Of a stretch of DNA of 60,181 nucleotides, positions 35,078 through 42,640 are shown piece by piece. Within the stretch, counting starts at the first letter, position 1. Each line of letters opens with the position of its first letter. The position numbers were made by a program, and so were the translations under genes. Origin of the DNA: Oscillospiraceae bacterium. Lineage in GTDB: Bacteria; Bacillota; Clostridia; Oscillospirales; Oscillospiraceae. The DNA is taken from contig JAJQBY010000087.1 of NCBI GenBank assembly GCA_021203045.1, positions 1 to 60,181 of the forward strand, read 5' to 3'. The notes below the pieces were generated by a model. That model saw only the letters and a list, made by a program, of their open reading frames with translations, was not told the DNA's origin and searched no databases.

Positions 35078-36526
35078 TTACTGAGTTGCACCACATTCGG
35101 AACAATACGTAATAGTGTAGCTCGTGTCTACCCATACATCCTCATACACAGGATTTTCTATTATAGTTCCTTCATAATGCCCAGAGACATATGTATAACT
35201 TCCGCCACATACAAAAGCTACGTGGTCAGCACAATCTTCCCCAGATGAAAATTTTTCACCGCATGTTTTACACATATAATATCCATCCACCCAAGTAGCC
35301 TGGCTGTAATCGTAAGAAGTAGATACCTGAACCTTCTCCGTATACCCGTCCTCAACCGTCTCTACCACCCACGTATGCACATGCGTGGTAGCGGTGGGAG
35401 CGGGCGTAGCGGTAGCGGTGGAAGAACTGGTGGAACCACTGCTGGTAGACCCGCTGGAAGACGAACCAGACGAAGTGGAGCCACTGGACGTGCTACCAGA
35501 AGATGTGCTACCACTGGACGTAGAGCCAGAGGAGGTAGATCCGCTACTGGTAGAACCGCTAGAGGTAGAGCCAGAAGAAGTACTGCCGGAGCTTGTGGAG
35601 CCAGTATTGGTCGTCCCACTAGAGGAAGAACTACTGGAAGAACCAGTGGAAGTAGACCCACTACTAGACCCGCTCGAAGTAGACCCACTGCTGGTGGAGC
35701 CACTGGAGGTAGACCCGCTGGACGTACTCGTGCCGGAACCTGTGCTGGTGGCGGGAGCGGTAGTGGTAGTGGGGGAGGAGGTGGCGGTCACGTCAGACGT
35801 GTCGCTGTCATTGTTAGTGCTAGTGTTGTCGGAGTCACTATTATCTGTAGAAGAATCAGTGGTGTCGTTGTCCGTGGAATCGTCATCGGAGGTGTCGTTA
35901 TCTTCGGCATCTTCCTCGGCATCCTCTCCGTCCTCCTCGTCACTATCCTCCTCGACAGCAACCTCATCCACTTCGTCCTCCACCACGACAATAGCCGTGC
36001 CTTCGGAAATCTCAGCGATGGTTCCATCCGCAAGAGCGGCGGCGTAGTCCTCAGTCGTGACGATGTGGACGGTTTTGGTGATGATGACCTCCTCGGTCAC
36101 AGGCTCGGTGGAAGATGTGCCGGAAACAGCGGCGTCATAGGCACCGCGGTCGATGGTGACGATAAAGGTGAGCTCATAGTCGCCGGGGACGGTAACATCT
36201 ACAGCCGCGCTGTCAAAGGCGACAGAGAGCACCACATCCTCATCATAAATATTCAATGTGCTCAGGCAGTACAGAGGATCATATGGTTCATCCTCATCCT
36301 CTGCCGTATCTGCGCTCGCCTCGCTCCGCTGCGCAACGTACAGATCATAAAGCGCTATAAACGGGAGAAGGTCCTCCTCTGAAATATATTCCGAATCAGC
36401 CTTGAACAGTTCCTCTGTCGTTTCCTCCGTCTCCTCGGCGGTTTGTTTTACCCCCCCCCCCGCATTGCAGGCGGTCAGGGAGAACGCCATCGCCAAGGCC
36501 AGCAGGACAGAAAACATCTTTTTCAT
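35078..36526 (-). CDS. Ser/Gly-repeat surface lipoprotein with a poly-G tract after the lipobox
   Basis: This 482-residue lipoprotein has a signal ending FSLTAC, with the lipid-bearing cysteine followed at once by Asn-Ala-Gly-Gly-Gly. The glycines are encoded by 11 consecutive G residues (36451-36461). The next region (to about residue 180) is a small beta-rich domain. Then comes a long Asp/Ser/Thr-rich stretch and a low-complexity repeat of Gly-Ser-Thr-Ser-Ser (about 35410-35735). The C-terminal domain has zinc-finger-like pairs CKTCGEKF and CSECG plus a His-containing HTWVVETVEDG unit. It looks like a stalk holding a small terminal domain away from the cell. Confidence 0.78.
   Translation of the reverse strand: MKKMFSVLLALAMAFSLTACNAGGGVKQTAEETEETTEELFKADSEYISEEDLLPFIALYDLYVAQRSEASADTAEDEDEPYDPLYCLSTLNIYDEDVVLSVAFDSAAVDVTVPGDYELTFIVTIDRGAYDAAVSGTSSTEPVTEEVIITKTVHIVTTEDYAAALADGTIAEISEGTAIVVVEDEVDEVAVEEDSDEEDGEDAEEDAEDNDTSDDDSTDNDTTDSSTDNSDSDNTSTNNDSDTSDVTATSSPTTTTAPATSTGSGTSTSSGSTSSGSTSSGSTSSGSSSGSTSTGSSSSSSSSGTTNTGSTSSGSTSSGSTSSGSTSSGSTSSGSTSSGSTSSGSTSSGSTSSGSSSSGSTSSGSTSSSTATATPAPTATTHVHTWVVETVEDGYTEKVQVSTSYDYSQATWVDGYYMCKTCGEKFSSGEDCADHVAFVCGGSYTYVSGHYEGTIIENPVYEDVWVDTSYTITYCSECGATQ
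35410..35735 (-). repeat. Gly-Ser-Thr-Ser-Ser coding repeat
   Basis: A 15-base degenerate repeat encodes the low-complexity stalk of the lipoprotein. Synonymous variation between units suggests age and selection on the protein, not recent slippage. Confidence 0.8.
36451..36461 (-). repeat. Homopolymeric G(11) tract within the lipoprotein gene
   Basis: Eleven consecutive C on the plus strand read as G in the gene, immediately after the lipidated cysteine codon. A change of one base would shift the frame at about codon 23. In this copy the gene is in frame. Confidence 0.9.
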
Positions 36527-36668
36527 AATCTCGCCACACTCCTGTTATTCATTCTATTTTTTTGGTATGATGCCATTATAATCCGCATACGTCAAATGTC
36601 AATCCCTGCAGCTTCAGCGAAAATACTCCCCTCCTCCGGAAAATCACGCACTTCCTCGCAGATTCTGG

Positions 36669-36697
36669 TTGCAACTGCCCCCAAGCTGTGATATAGT
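36669..36697 (+). promoter_or_regulatory. Promoter of ssnA-ygfK
   Basis: TTGCAA (36669-36674) and TATAGT (36692-36697) are 17 bases apart. A start near 36704 would give a leader RNA of about 112 bases. Confidence 0.65.
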
Positions 36698-36703
36698 ATT
36701 GAC

Positions 36704-36786
36704 AAGCTGAAACGGAGTGCCGTGCGCACGGGCTGTGGCAAGGGTGCCATCGCCCGCGGGTGCGGTCTTTTATTAGAGGCGCCAAT
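36704..36786 (+). ncRNA. Structured leader RNA upstream of ssnA (unassigned)
   Basis: The 5' leader can fold into one long three-part hairpin. The outer helix is CCGTGC (36720-36725) with GTGCGG (36760-36765). The middle is CGGGC (36729-36733) with GCCCG (36752-36756). The tip is GTGGCA (36735-36740) with TGCCAT (36745-36750), closed by AGGG. The tip and middle are separated by a single U-C mismatch. A TCTTTTATT run follows. This may be a terminator-like or ligand-sensing element; I could not match it to a known riboswitch class. Confidence 0.45.
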
Positions 36787-36815
36787 GATTCATCTTAACG
36801 AAAGGGAGAACGCCT

Positions 36816-38147
36816 ATGCTTATCATCGGAAACGGACGGGTCCTCACCCGGGACGGGGCCGCCCCCTATCTGGCGGAGGGCGCTGTGGTCACGGAGGGCG
36901 AGCTTATCAGGGAGCTTGGACCTACGGCGGCCATGCGGGAAAAATATCCCCAGGCCCGCTTTGTGGACGCCCAGGGCGGCGTTATCATGCCGGGGCTGAT
37001 AAACGCCCACACCCATATCTATTCCGGCCTGGCCAGGGGCCTTTCCATCAACGGCTATGACCCTCACACCTTTTATCAGGTGCTGGACGGGATGTGGTGG
37101 AACATCGACCGGCATCTGGATTTGGAGGGCACACGGGCCAGCGCCTACGCCACCATCATCGACTGCATCAAAAACGGCGTTACCACCATCTTCGACCACC
37201 ACGCCAGCTATCGGGAGATCACCGGCAGTTTGTTCGCCATCCGGGACGTGGCCCGGGAGCTGGGCATCCGGGCCTGCCTGTGCTATGAGGTCTCCGAGCG
37301 GGACGGGGAGAAAAAGTGCGACGAAGCCATCGAGGAAAACGCCGCCTTTGCCCGGTGGGCCGCCCGGGAGGACAGCGACATGATAAAGGCCATGTTCGGC
37401 GGCCACGCTCTTTTCACCCTGTCGGACAGGACCTTTGAAAAAATGGCCAAAGCAAACGACGGCCTGACCGGCTATCATATCCACGTCTGCGAGGGCTCCA
37501 CCGACCGGACGGACAGCTGGGACAGATATGGCATACGCCCCATCGACCGGCTGGCAAAGCACGGCGTTCTGGGGGAAAAGACCGTTCTGGGCCACTGCAT
37601 CGAGCTGACGGACGATGAGCTGGACGAGATCGCCCGGACGAATACCATGTGCGTCACGAACCCGGAGTCCAACATGGGAAACGCCGTGGGCGTGGCCCCG
37701 GTGCTGAAAATGTTCCAAAAGGGCATACTGGTGGGCCTTGGAACGGACGCCTACACCCACGACATGCTGGAGAGCCTGAAGGTGGAGCTCATCATCCAGC
37801 GGCACAACGCGGGCCTGCCCAATGTGGGCTGGCAGGAGAGCACCGGAATGCTTTTTGAAAACAACGCCAGGATGTGCAGCCGGTATCTGTCCAGGCCTGT
37901 TGGCGTTCTCGCCCCCGGCGCGCTGGCGGACATCGCCGTGTTTGACTATCACCCCTTCACCCCCTTCGGGGCGGAAAATGCGGACGGACACATTCTATAC
38001 GGCTTCCAGGGGAAGATGTGTCTGCACACAATCATAAACGGCCAGCTCCTCATGGAAAACAGAAGGCTCACCCGGACGGACGAGGAGGCCGTCTATCAGC
38101 GGATAGAGGCCGCCGCCCGGCGCCTCTGGGGCGAGCTGAACCCATAA
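36816..38147 (+). CDS. ssnA: Putative aminohydrolase SsnA
   Basis: This metal-dependent amidohydrolase of the TrzN/guanine-deaminase-like superfamily has 443 residues. Metal ligands are visible as H65 and H67 in INAHTHIYSG, His in YHIHVCEG, His in LGHCIELTDDEL and Asp in LGTDAYTHDML. SsnA is usually encoded with YgfK and selenium-dependent molybdenum hydroxylases and is part of anaerobic purine (urate) degradation clusters; its exact reaction is not settled. GGGAG lies nine bases upstream. A structured leader precedes it, and ygfK follows after 72 bases. Confidence 0.92.
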   Translation: MLIIGNGRVLTRDGAAPYLAEGAVVTEGELIRELGPTAAMREKYPQARFVDAQGGVIMPGLINAHTHIYSGLARGLSINGYDPHTFYQVLDGMWWNIDRHLDLEGTRASAYATIIDCIKNGVTTIFDHHASYREITGSLFAIRDVARELGIRACLCYEVSERDGEKKCDEAIEENAAFARWAAREDSDMIKAMFGGHALFTLSDRTFEKMAKANDGLTGYHIHVCEGSTDRTDSWDRYGIRPIDRLAKHGVLGEKTVLGHCIELTDDELDEIARTNTMCVTNPESNMGNAVGVAPVLKMFQKGILVGLGTDAYTHDMLESLKVELIIQRHNAGLPNVGWQESTGMLFENNARMCSRYLSRPVGVLAPGALADIAVFDYHPFTPFGAENADGHILYGFQGKMCLHTIINGQLLMENRRLTRTDEEAVYQRIEAAARRLWGELNP

Positions 38148-38219
38148 AGCAACGCGGCCCGTCCATATCGTTATGGCCGGTATGGACGGAACCCGGACCA
38201 CTTGGAATGGAGGTAGCAT

Positions 38220-41099
38220 ATGTCTGAAAAAATGATCCCCCTGTCCTATGAGGAGCTTCTGGCCCAGATTGACGGGGAATACAAGGCCCACGGCACCATA
38301 TTCGGCGTGAGCCATCTATGGCACGCGCCGGTCAAAAGCCTGCCCATCTTCGGCGGGCGCATCGAATCCCCCCTCGGCCCCGCCGCCGGGCCGCATACCC
38401 AGCTGGCCCAGAACATCATCGCGGCCTATGCCGCCGGGGCCCGGTTCTTTGAGCTGAAAACCGTGCAGATCATGGACGGAGATGAGCTGGCCGCCTGTGT
38501 CAGCCGCCCCTGCATTCTGGCGCAGGACGAGGGCTATAACTGCGAATGGAGCACGGAGCTGACCGTGCCCCAGGCCATGGACGAATACATCAAGGCCTGG
38601 CGGATATTGAAGATCATCAGCGAAAAATACGGCTTGGGCTCAGCGGACGGCTTCGTGTTCAACATGAGCGTAGGCTATACCATGGAGGGCATCGGCTCGG
38701 AAAAGATCACCGCCTATCTGGACAGCATGCGGGACGCCGGCGTGTCCGACTCCGTGACCATATCCACCCTTCACGGCTGTCCGCCGGAGGAGATCGAGCT
38801 GATCGCTAACTATCTCATCGGCGAGCGGGGGCTGAACACCTATGCGAAGTGCAATCCCACCCTGCTGGGCTATGATTTCTGCCGCAAGACCCTGGACAGC
38901 CTTGGCTATGGCTATATAGCCTTTGACGACCGGCACTTCCGGGAGGATCTGCAGTGGAAGGACGCGGTATCCATGTTCCGCCGCCTGCAGGCCCTGGCGA
39001 AGCATATGGGCGTGGAGTTCGGCGTGAAGCTCACAAATACCTTCCCCGTGGACGTGACCGCAGGGGAGCTGCCGTCGGAGGAGATGTATATGTCCGGCCG
39101 TGCGCTCTATCCGCTGACAACGGAGCTGGCCTCCCGCCTGTCTAAGGAGTTTGGCGGCGCGCTGCGCATCTCCTATTCCGGCGGCGCGGACTGGCACAGC
39201 GTCGAGGGGCTGTACAAGGCCGGCATCTGGCCCATCACCATGGCCACCAATCTCCTGCGTCCCGGAGGATATAATCGCCTGGCCCAGCTCTCCCAGACTG
39301 TCAGCCGGCAGCCCTATGACGACTTCCGCGGCACGAACCCCAAGGCTGCGGCAGCCCTGGCAAAGAACGCCCTGTCCGACCCCTGGTATAAAAAGCCTGT
39401 CAAGCCCATCCTCAGCCGGAAGATCGAATATAAGGTCCCCCTGACCGACTGCTTTTTCGCCCCCTGCCGGGAGGGCTGCCCCATCCATCAGGACATCCCC
39501 GCCTATGTGCGGCTGACCGGCCAGGGAAAATACGATGAAGCCCTGGCCCTCATCACCGAACGCAACCCCCTGCCCAACATCACCGGGACCATATGCGCCC
39601 ATCCCTGTATGACCAAATGCACCCGTCAGTTCTATGAGGGCCCGGTAGACATACGGGGCTGCAAGCTGGAGGCCACGGAGCAGGCCTATGACAAGCTGTT
39701 GGCCTCCATCCAGCCTCCCGTGTCCAACGGGAAGCGCGTGGCCATCGTGGGCGCCGGCCCCGCCGGCATCGCCTCCGCCTACTTCCTGGCAAGGGCAGGC
39801 TGCGCCGTCACGGTCTTTGAAAAGGCCGAAGCCGCCGGCGGCGTGGTGGGACGGGTCATCCCCTCCTTCCGCATCGCGCCGGAAGCGGTGGAGCGGGATG
39901 TGGCCCTGGCAAAAAAATACGGGGCGGAATTCCGCTTCGGCCAGGCCATCACCGATATATCCCAGCTGGCAGGCTATGACGATATTCTCCTCTGCACCGG
40001 CGCCTGGGTACCGGGCGTGCTGAAGCTGGAGCAGGGCCAGGCCCGCAACGCCATCGCCTTCCTCAGCGAATTCAAGGAGCATCCCCATCAGACCCGGCTG
40101 GGCCGCCATGTGGTGGTCGTAGGCGGGGGCAACACCGCCATGGACACTGCCCGGACCGCGAAAAAGGTATGGGGCGTCAAAACCGTTACGCTGGTCTATC
40201 GCCGGGACGCCGCCAATATGCCGGCAGACGAGGAGGAGCTGCAAACGGCCCTGGCCGACGGCGTGACGCTGAAGCCGCTGCTCTCCCCCGTCTCCTGGGC
40301 GGACGGCGCATTGCGCTGCCAGGTCATGACGCTGGGTGCGCGGGACGCCTCCGGCCGACGGAGCGTAGAGCCCACCGGAGAGGAGATCGCCCTGAAGGCG
40401 GACGCGGTCATCGCCGCCGTAGGCGAAAGGACCGACAGCGAGCTGTATAAGGCCCTGGGCCTGGAAACAGACAGCCGCGGCCGGGCGGTCATCGACCCCA
40501 AAACCGGCCGGAGCAGTATTCCGAACATATATCTCGCCGGAGACGGGGCCACCGGCCCCTCCACCGTGGTGCAGGCCATCGCCGGGGCCGCCCGGGCCGC
40601 CCGGGCCATCTGCCCCATGGCGTTCGATAAATATGAGAACACAAACGCCGCCCTGCCCGCGGCAGAGGCGCTGGCAAAAAAGGGCGTGTTCCTCCCCCGT
40701 GAGCCCAAGGCCGCCCGTTGTCTGGAATGCGCCGCCGTATGCGAAAACTGCGTAGACGTATGCCCCAACCGGGCCAATGTGCCCATCGAGGTAGACGGCC
40801 GCATTCAGATCCTCCATCTGGACGGCCCCTGCAACCATTGCGGCAACTGCACCACCTTCTGCCCCTGGGACAGCGCCCCCTACCGGGAGAAGTGGACGCT
40901 CTACTGGACAGAGGAGAGCTTTGCTGAGAGCGATGGGCAGGGCTTCGTTCCTCTGGGCGGGGCCGTCATACGGGCCCGCTTCGCCGGGACGGAGGCCACC
41001 ATCGACCTGGGCGAGGAAAACGGCATTCTCCCCCCCTCCCTGGCCGTGTTCACCCGGACAGTGATGTACCGCTATCCCTGGCTGCTGAAAAACACCTGA
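38220..41099 (+). CDS. ygfK: YgfK-type putative selenate reductase subunit / FAD-FeS oxidoreductase
   Basis: This 959-residue flavin and iron-sulfur protein has three parts. The N-terminal 390 residues form a dihydroorotate-dehydrogenase-like domain (ESPLGPAAGPHTQLAQNI). Next is a GltD-like module with cluster cysteines (CREGCPIHQDIPAYV, CAHPCMTKC), an FAD site AIVGAGPAGIASAYFL (near residue 508) and a nucleotide site VVVVGGGNTAMDTARTAK. The C-terminal ferredoxin-like domain has CLECAAVCENCVDVCP and CNHCGNCTTFCPW. It is the partner of SsnA in purine-degradation gene sets and probably moves electrons from a reduced pyridine nucleotide or substrate. Confidence 0.92.
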   Translation: MSEKMIPLSYEELLAQIDGEYKAHGTIFGVSHLWHAPVKSLPIFGGRIESPLGPAAGPHTQLAQNIIAAYAAGARFFELKTVQIMDGDELAACVSRPCILAQDEGYNCEWSTELTVPQAMDEYIKAWRILKIISEKYGLGSADGFVFNMSVGYTMEGIGSEKITAYLDSMRDAGVSDSVTISTLHGCPPEEIELIANYLIGERGLNTYAKCNPTLLGYDFCRKTLDSLGYGYIAFDDRHFREDLQWKDAVSMFRRLQALAKHMGVEFGVKLTNTFPVDVTAGELPSEEMYMSGRALYPLTTELASRLSKEFGGALRISYSGGADWHSVEGLYKAGIWPITMATNLLRPGGYNRLAQLSQTVSRQPYDDFRGTNPKAAAALAKNALSDPWYKKPVKPILSRKIEYKVPLTDCFFAPCREGCPIHQDIPAYVRLTGQGKYDEALALITERNPLPNITGTICAHPCMTKCTRQFYEGPVDIRGCKLEATEQAYDKLLASIQPPVSNGKRVAIVGAGPAGIASAYFLARAGCAVTVFEKAEAAGGVVGRVIPSFRIAPEAVERDVALAKKYGAEFRFGQAITDISQLAGYDDILLCTGAWVPGVLKLEQGQARNAIAFLSEFKEHPHQTRLGRHVVVVGGGNTAMDTARTAKKVWGVKTVTLVYRRDAANMPADEEELQTALADGVTLKPLLSPVSWADGALRCQVMTLGARDASGRRSVEPTGEEIALKADAVIAAVGERTDSELYKALGLETDSRGRAVIDPKTGRSSIPNIYLAGDGATGPSTVVQAIAGAARAARAICPMAFDKYENTNAALPAAEALAKKGVFLPREPKAARCLECAAVCENCVDVCPNRANVPIEVDGRIQILHLDGPCNHCGNCTTFCPWDSAPYREKWTLYWTEESFAESDGQGFVPLGGAVIRARFAGTEATIDLGEENGILPPSLAVFTRTVMYRYPWLLKNT

Positions 41100-41127
41100 C
41101 CGCACCCTTCCCCTATGCACAAAAACT

Positions 41128-41167
41128 CGCCGCCCCGCTTCCTCACAGGAAACGGGGCGGCGTTTTT
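41128..41167 (+). terminator. Terminator of ssnA-ygfK
   Basis: CGCCGCCCCG pairs with CGGGGCGGCG, extended by a small inner stem (TCCT/AGGA), and a T-run follows. Confidence 0.9.
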
Positions 41168-41202
41168 CTTTATACTGCAAACGCCAGGCGCATAAATAAA
41201 AA

Positions 41203-41229
41203 GCGGCCAGCGGCTAAAGCCGCCGGCCG
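41203..41229 (-). terminator. Terminator of the SnoaL-like gene
   Basis: On the minus strand CGGCCGGCGGC pairs with its near complement around a TTTA loop and is followed by CTTTTTATTT, about 90 bases after the gene's end. Confidence 0.75.
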
Positions 41230-41316
41230 GGAAATTTAATGCTTTTCCTTGTCCGCCTGGCAATGTCGCGCCATGGATACGGGGCAGTCATGCCGCGGAT
41301 AAAACTGATTTACAGC

Positions 41317-42324
41317 TTATGACTGGTGTGCCTCATACCAAACACTGACATCAATGCCCAGGGATTCATACTCCTCCAGAGTGGGGCCGAAGTTGGCTTC
41401 ATCGAAGCTCCAAGTCTCATAGGACAGAGGGATAGGAATGGATTCCATTTCGCTACGCAGGCGATCGCTGGAAAACTCGGAATACTGGGGCGAACTGACA
41501 TAATCGAACAGCAGGAAAGTGTCAACCGTAGTGTAATCACCCTGAGCACTGGAATCCGCAGTAGCCTCGACTGCCTCCACGCTGGCCTCGCCGGAAGCCT
41601 CGCCACTGGCCTCACCAGATATCTCACCGCTGGCCTCACCAGAAGCCTCTCCGCTACCGGAGCTGGAACCGCCCAGATCAAGATAGAAGCTGCCCATAAA
41701 GTCGGTGTACATATGCAGGTGCCAAATCTTCCACTCGCCATTCTCCTTCACGAAGTCAACGCCGTAGGCCTCCCAGATGGTGTTGGCAGACTGGCCGCTC
41801 TCAGCGATCATGCCGGGAGAATACCAGAAAGCGCGGGCTGTCTGACCGTCATCGGCCACCTCGATGATGGCCGTGGTGGTGACGTGGAGCAGCAGCTGAC
41901 CTACGCCGCCGTAGATTTCCAGAATCTCCTCATCGGTCATGCCGGTAGTGTCGATGCCGTTGTTCTCGCAGTAGCTCTTGGCGCTGGAGAGCCAGGTCTC
42001 ATTATGTCCGTCCACATAGGCCTCCCAGATGGAGCCATAGCCCACATAGAAGCCCTGGTTCTGGCCGAAGGAGGCCGTGAGCTGGTTTTCATATTCCTGG
42101 ACCCAGATCTCCTCCATCTCCTCCTGATGCTCGCCATAGCAGTGATACATGACATGACGGCTCATGATGTTCTGGATCTCCTGCTGGTCGAGGGCCTTCT
42201 GGGCCATAGCGGCCACGTCCTCCAGCGTCAACTCATCGGCGGCCCAGGCCGTGATACCCAGGGAGGCCACCAGCGCCACTACGCACAGCAGGCTGATCAG
42301 ATGTTTCCATACCTTTGATTTCAT
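41317..42324 (-). CDS. Exported SnoaL-like (NTF2-fold) protein with a Ser-Gly-Glu-Ala repeat
   Basis: This 335-residue exported protein has a cleavable signal ending in ITAWAADE; there is no lipobox. A SnoaL/NTF2-like domain (about residues 45-225) is suggested by EIQNIMSRHVMYHCYGEHQEEM and GEWKIWHLHMYTDF, the typical final strand. It is then interrupted by tandem Ser-Gly-Glu-Ala units (about residues 230-255) before a second conserved tail (TWSFDEANFGPTLEEY). The domain is often catalytic (hydratase or isomerase), but no active site could be assigned. It is a single gene with its own divergent promoter. Confidence 0.78.
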   Translation of the reverse strand: MKSKVWKHLISLLCVVALVASLGITAWAADELTLEDVAAMAQKALDQQEIQNIMSRHVMYHCYGEHQEEMEEIWVQEYENQLTASFGQNQGFYVGYGSIWEAYVDGHNETWLSSAKSYCENNGIDTTGMTDEEILEIYGGVGQLLLHVTTTAIIEVADDGQTARAFWYSPGMIAESGQSANTIWEAYGVDFVKENGEWKIWHLHMYTDFMGSFYLDLGGSSSGSGEASGEASGEISGEASGEASGEASVEAVEATADSSAQGDYTTVDTFLLFDYVSSPQYSEFSSDRLRSEMESIPIPLSYETWSFDEANFGPTLEEYESLGIDVSVWYEAHQS

Positions 42325-42640
42325 TGCTTCTCCTCCAAAGAAATATTCAGGCCGAATGCCAGGTCGGCCCGTGTTGTATAAATTATAACATACGTTTCCC
42401 GATTTTTCACCGGTCTTTTATAATTTCAGAGGAAGCTACAAACTTTTTGCCAATCATTTATCGATTGTGTCCACCACAGGGTATTTTTTTAATTTTACAT
42501 TAATGGTTCTCTATTCCCCCGCACAGCTGTCCGACCTATTTCCGACATAGATTTTCAGCTCATAATCATTGATGAACCGGCCCCAAGTGTGATACACTAT
42601 AGGCATTGTATTTCATATCAACGGAAAGGAGCCGCTGTCC
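42325..42640. other. Divergent intergenic region (SnoaL-like gene and helicase)
   Basis: This 316-base, AT-rich stretch holds no gene I can support. On the minus strand GTTATAATTTATAC near 42375-42390 is a probable -10 for the SnoaL-like gene. On the plus strand TTGATG followed after 18 bases by TACACT near 42570-42600 may drive the helicase gene. Confidence 0.5.

Noticed and set aside
35410..35735. A CRISPR-like regular repeat
   Set aside because: The period is about 15 bases, units are contiguous with no spacers, and they encode a Gly-Ser-Thr-Ser-Ser stalk.
35385..36047. An acidic 220-codon frame, rich in Val, Glu, Leu and Pro
   Set aside because: It is antisense to the Ser/Gly stalk of the lipoprotein; its regular composition comes from that repeat.
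38640..41180. An 846-codon open frame on the minus strand
   Set aside because: It is antisense to ygfK with no recognisable protein features and a His/Gly/Ala-rich composition typical of shadow frames.
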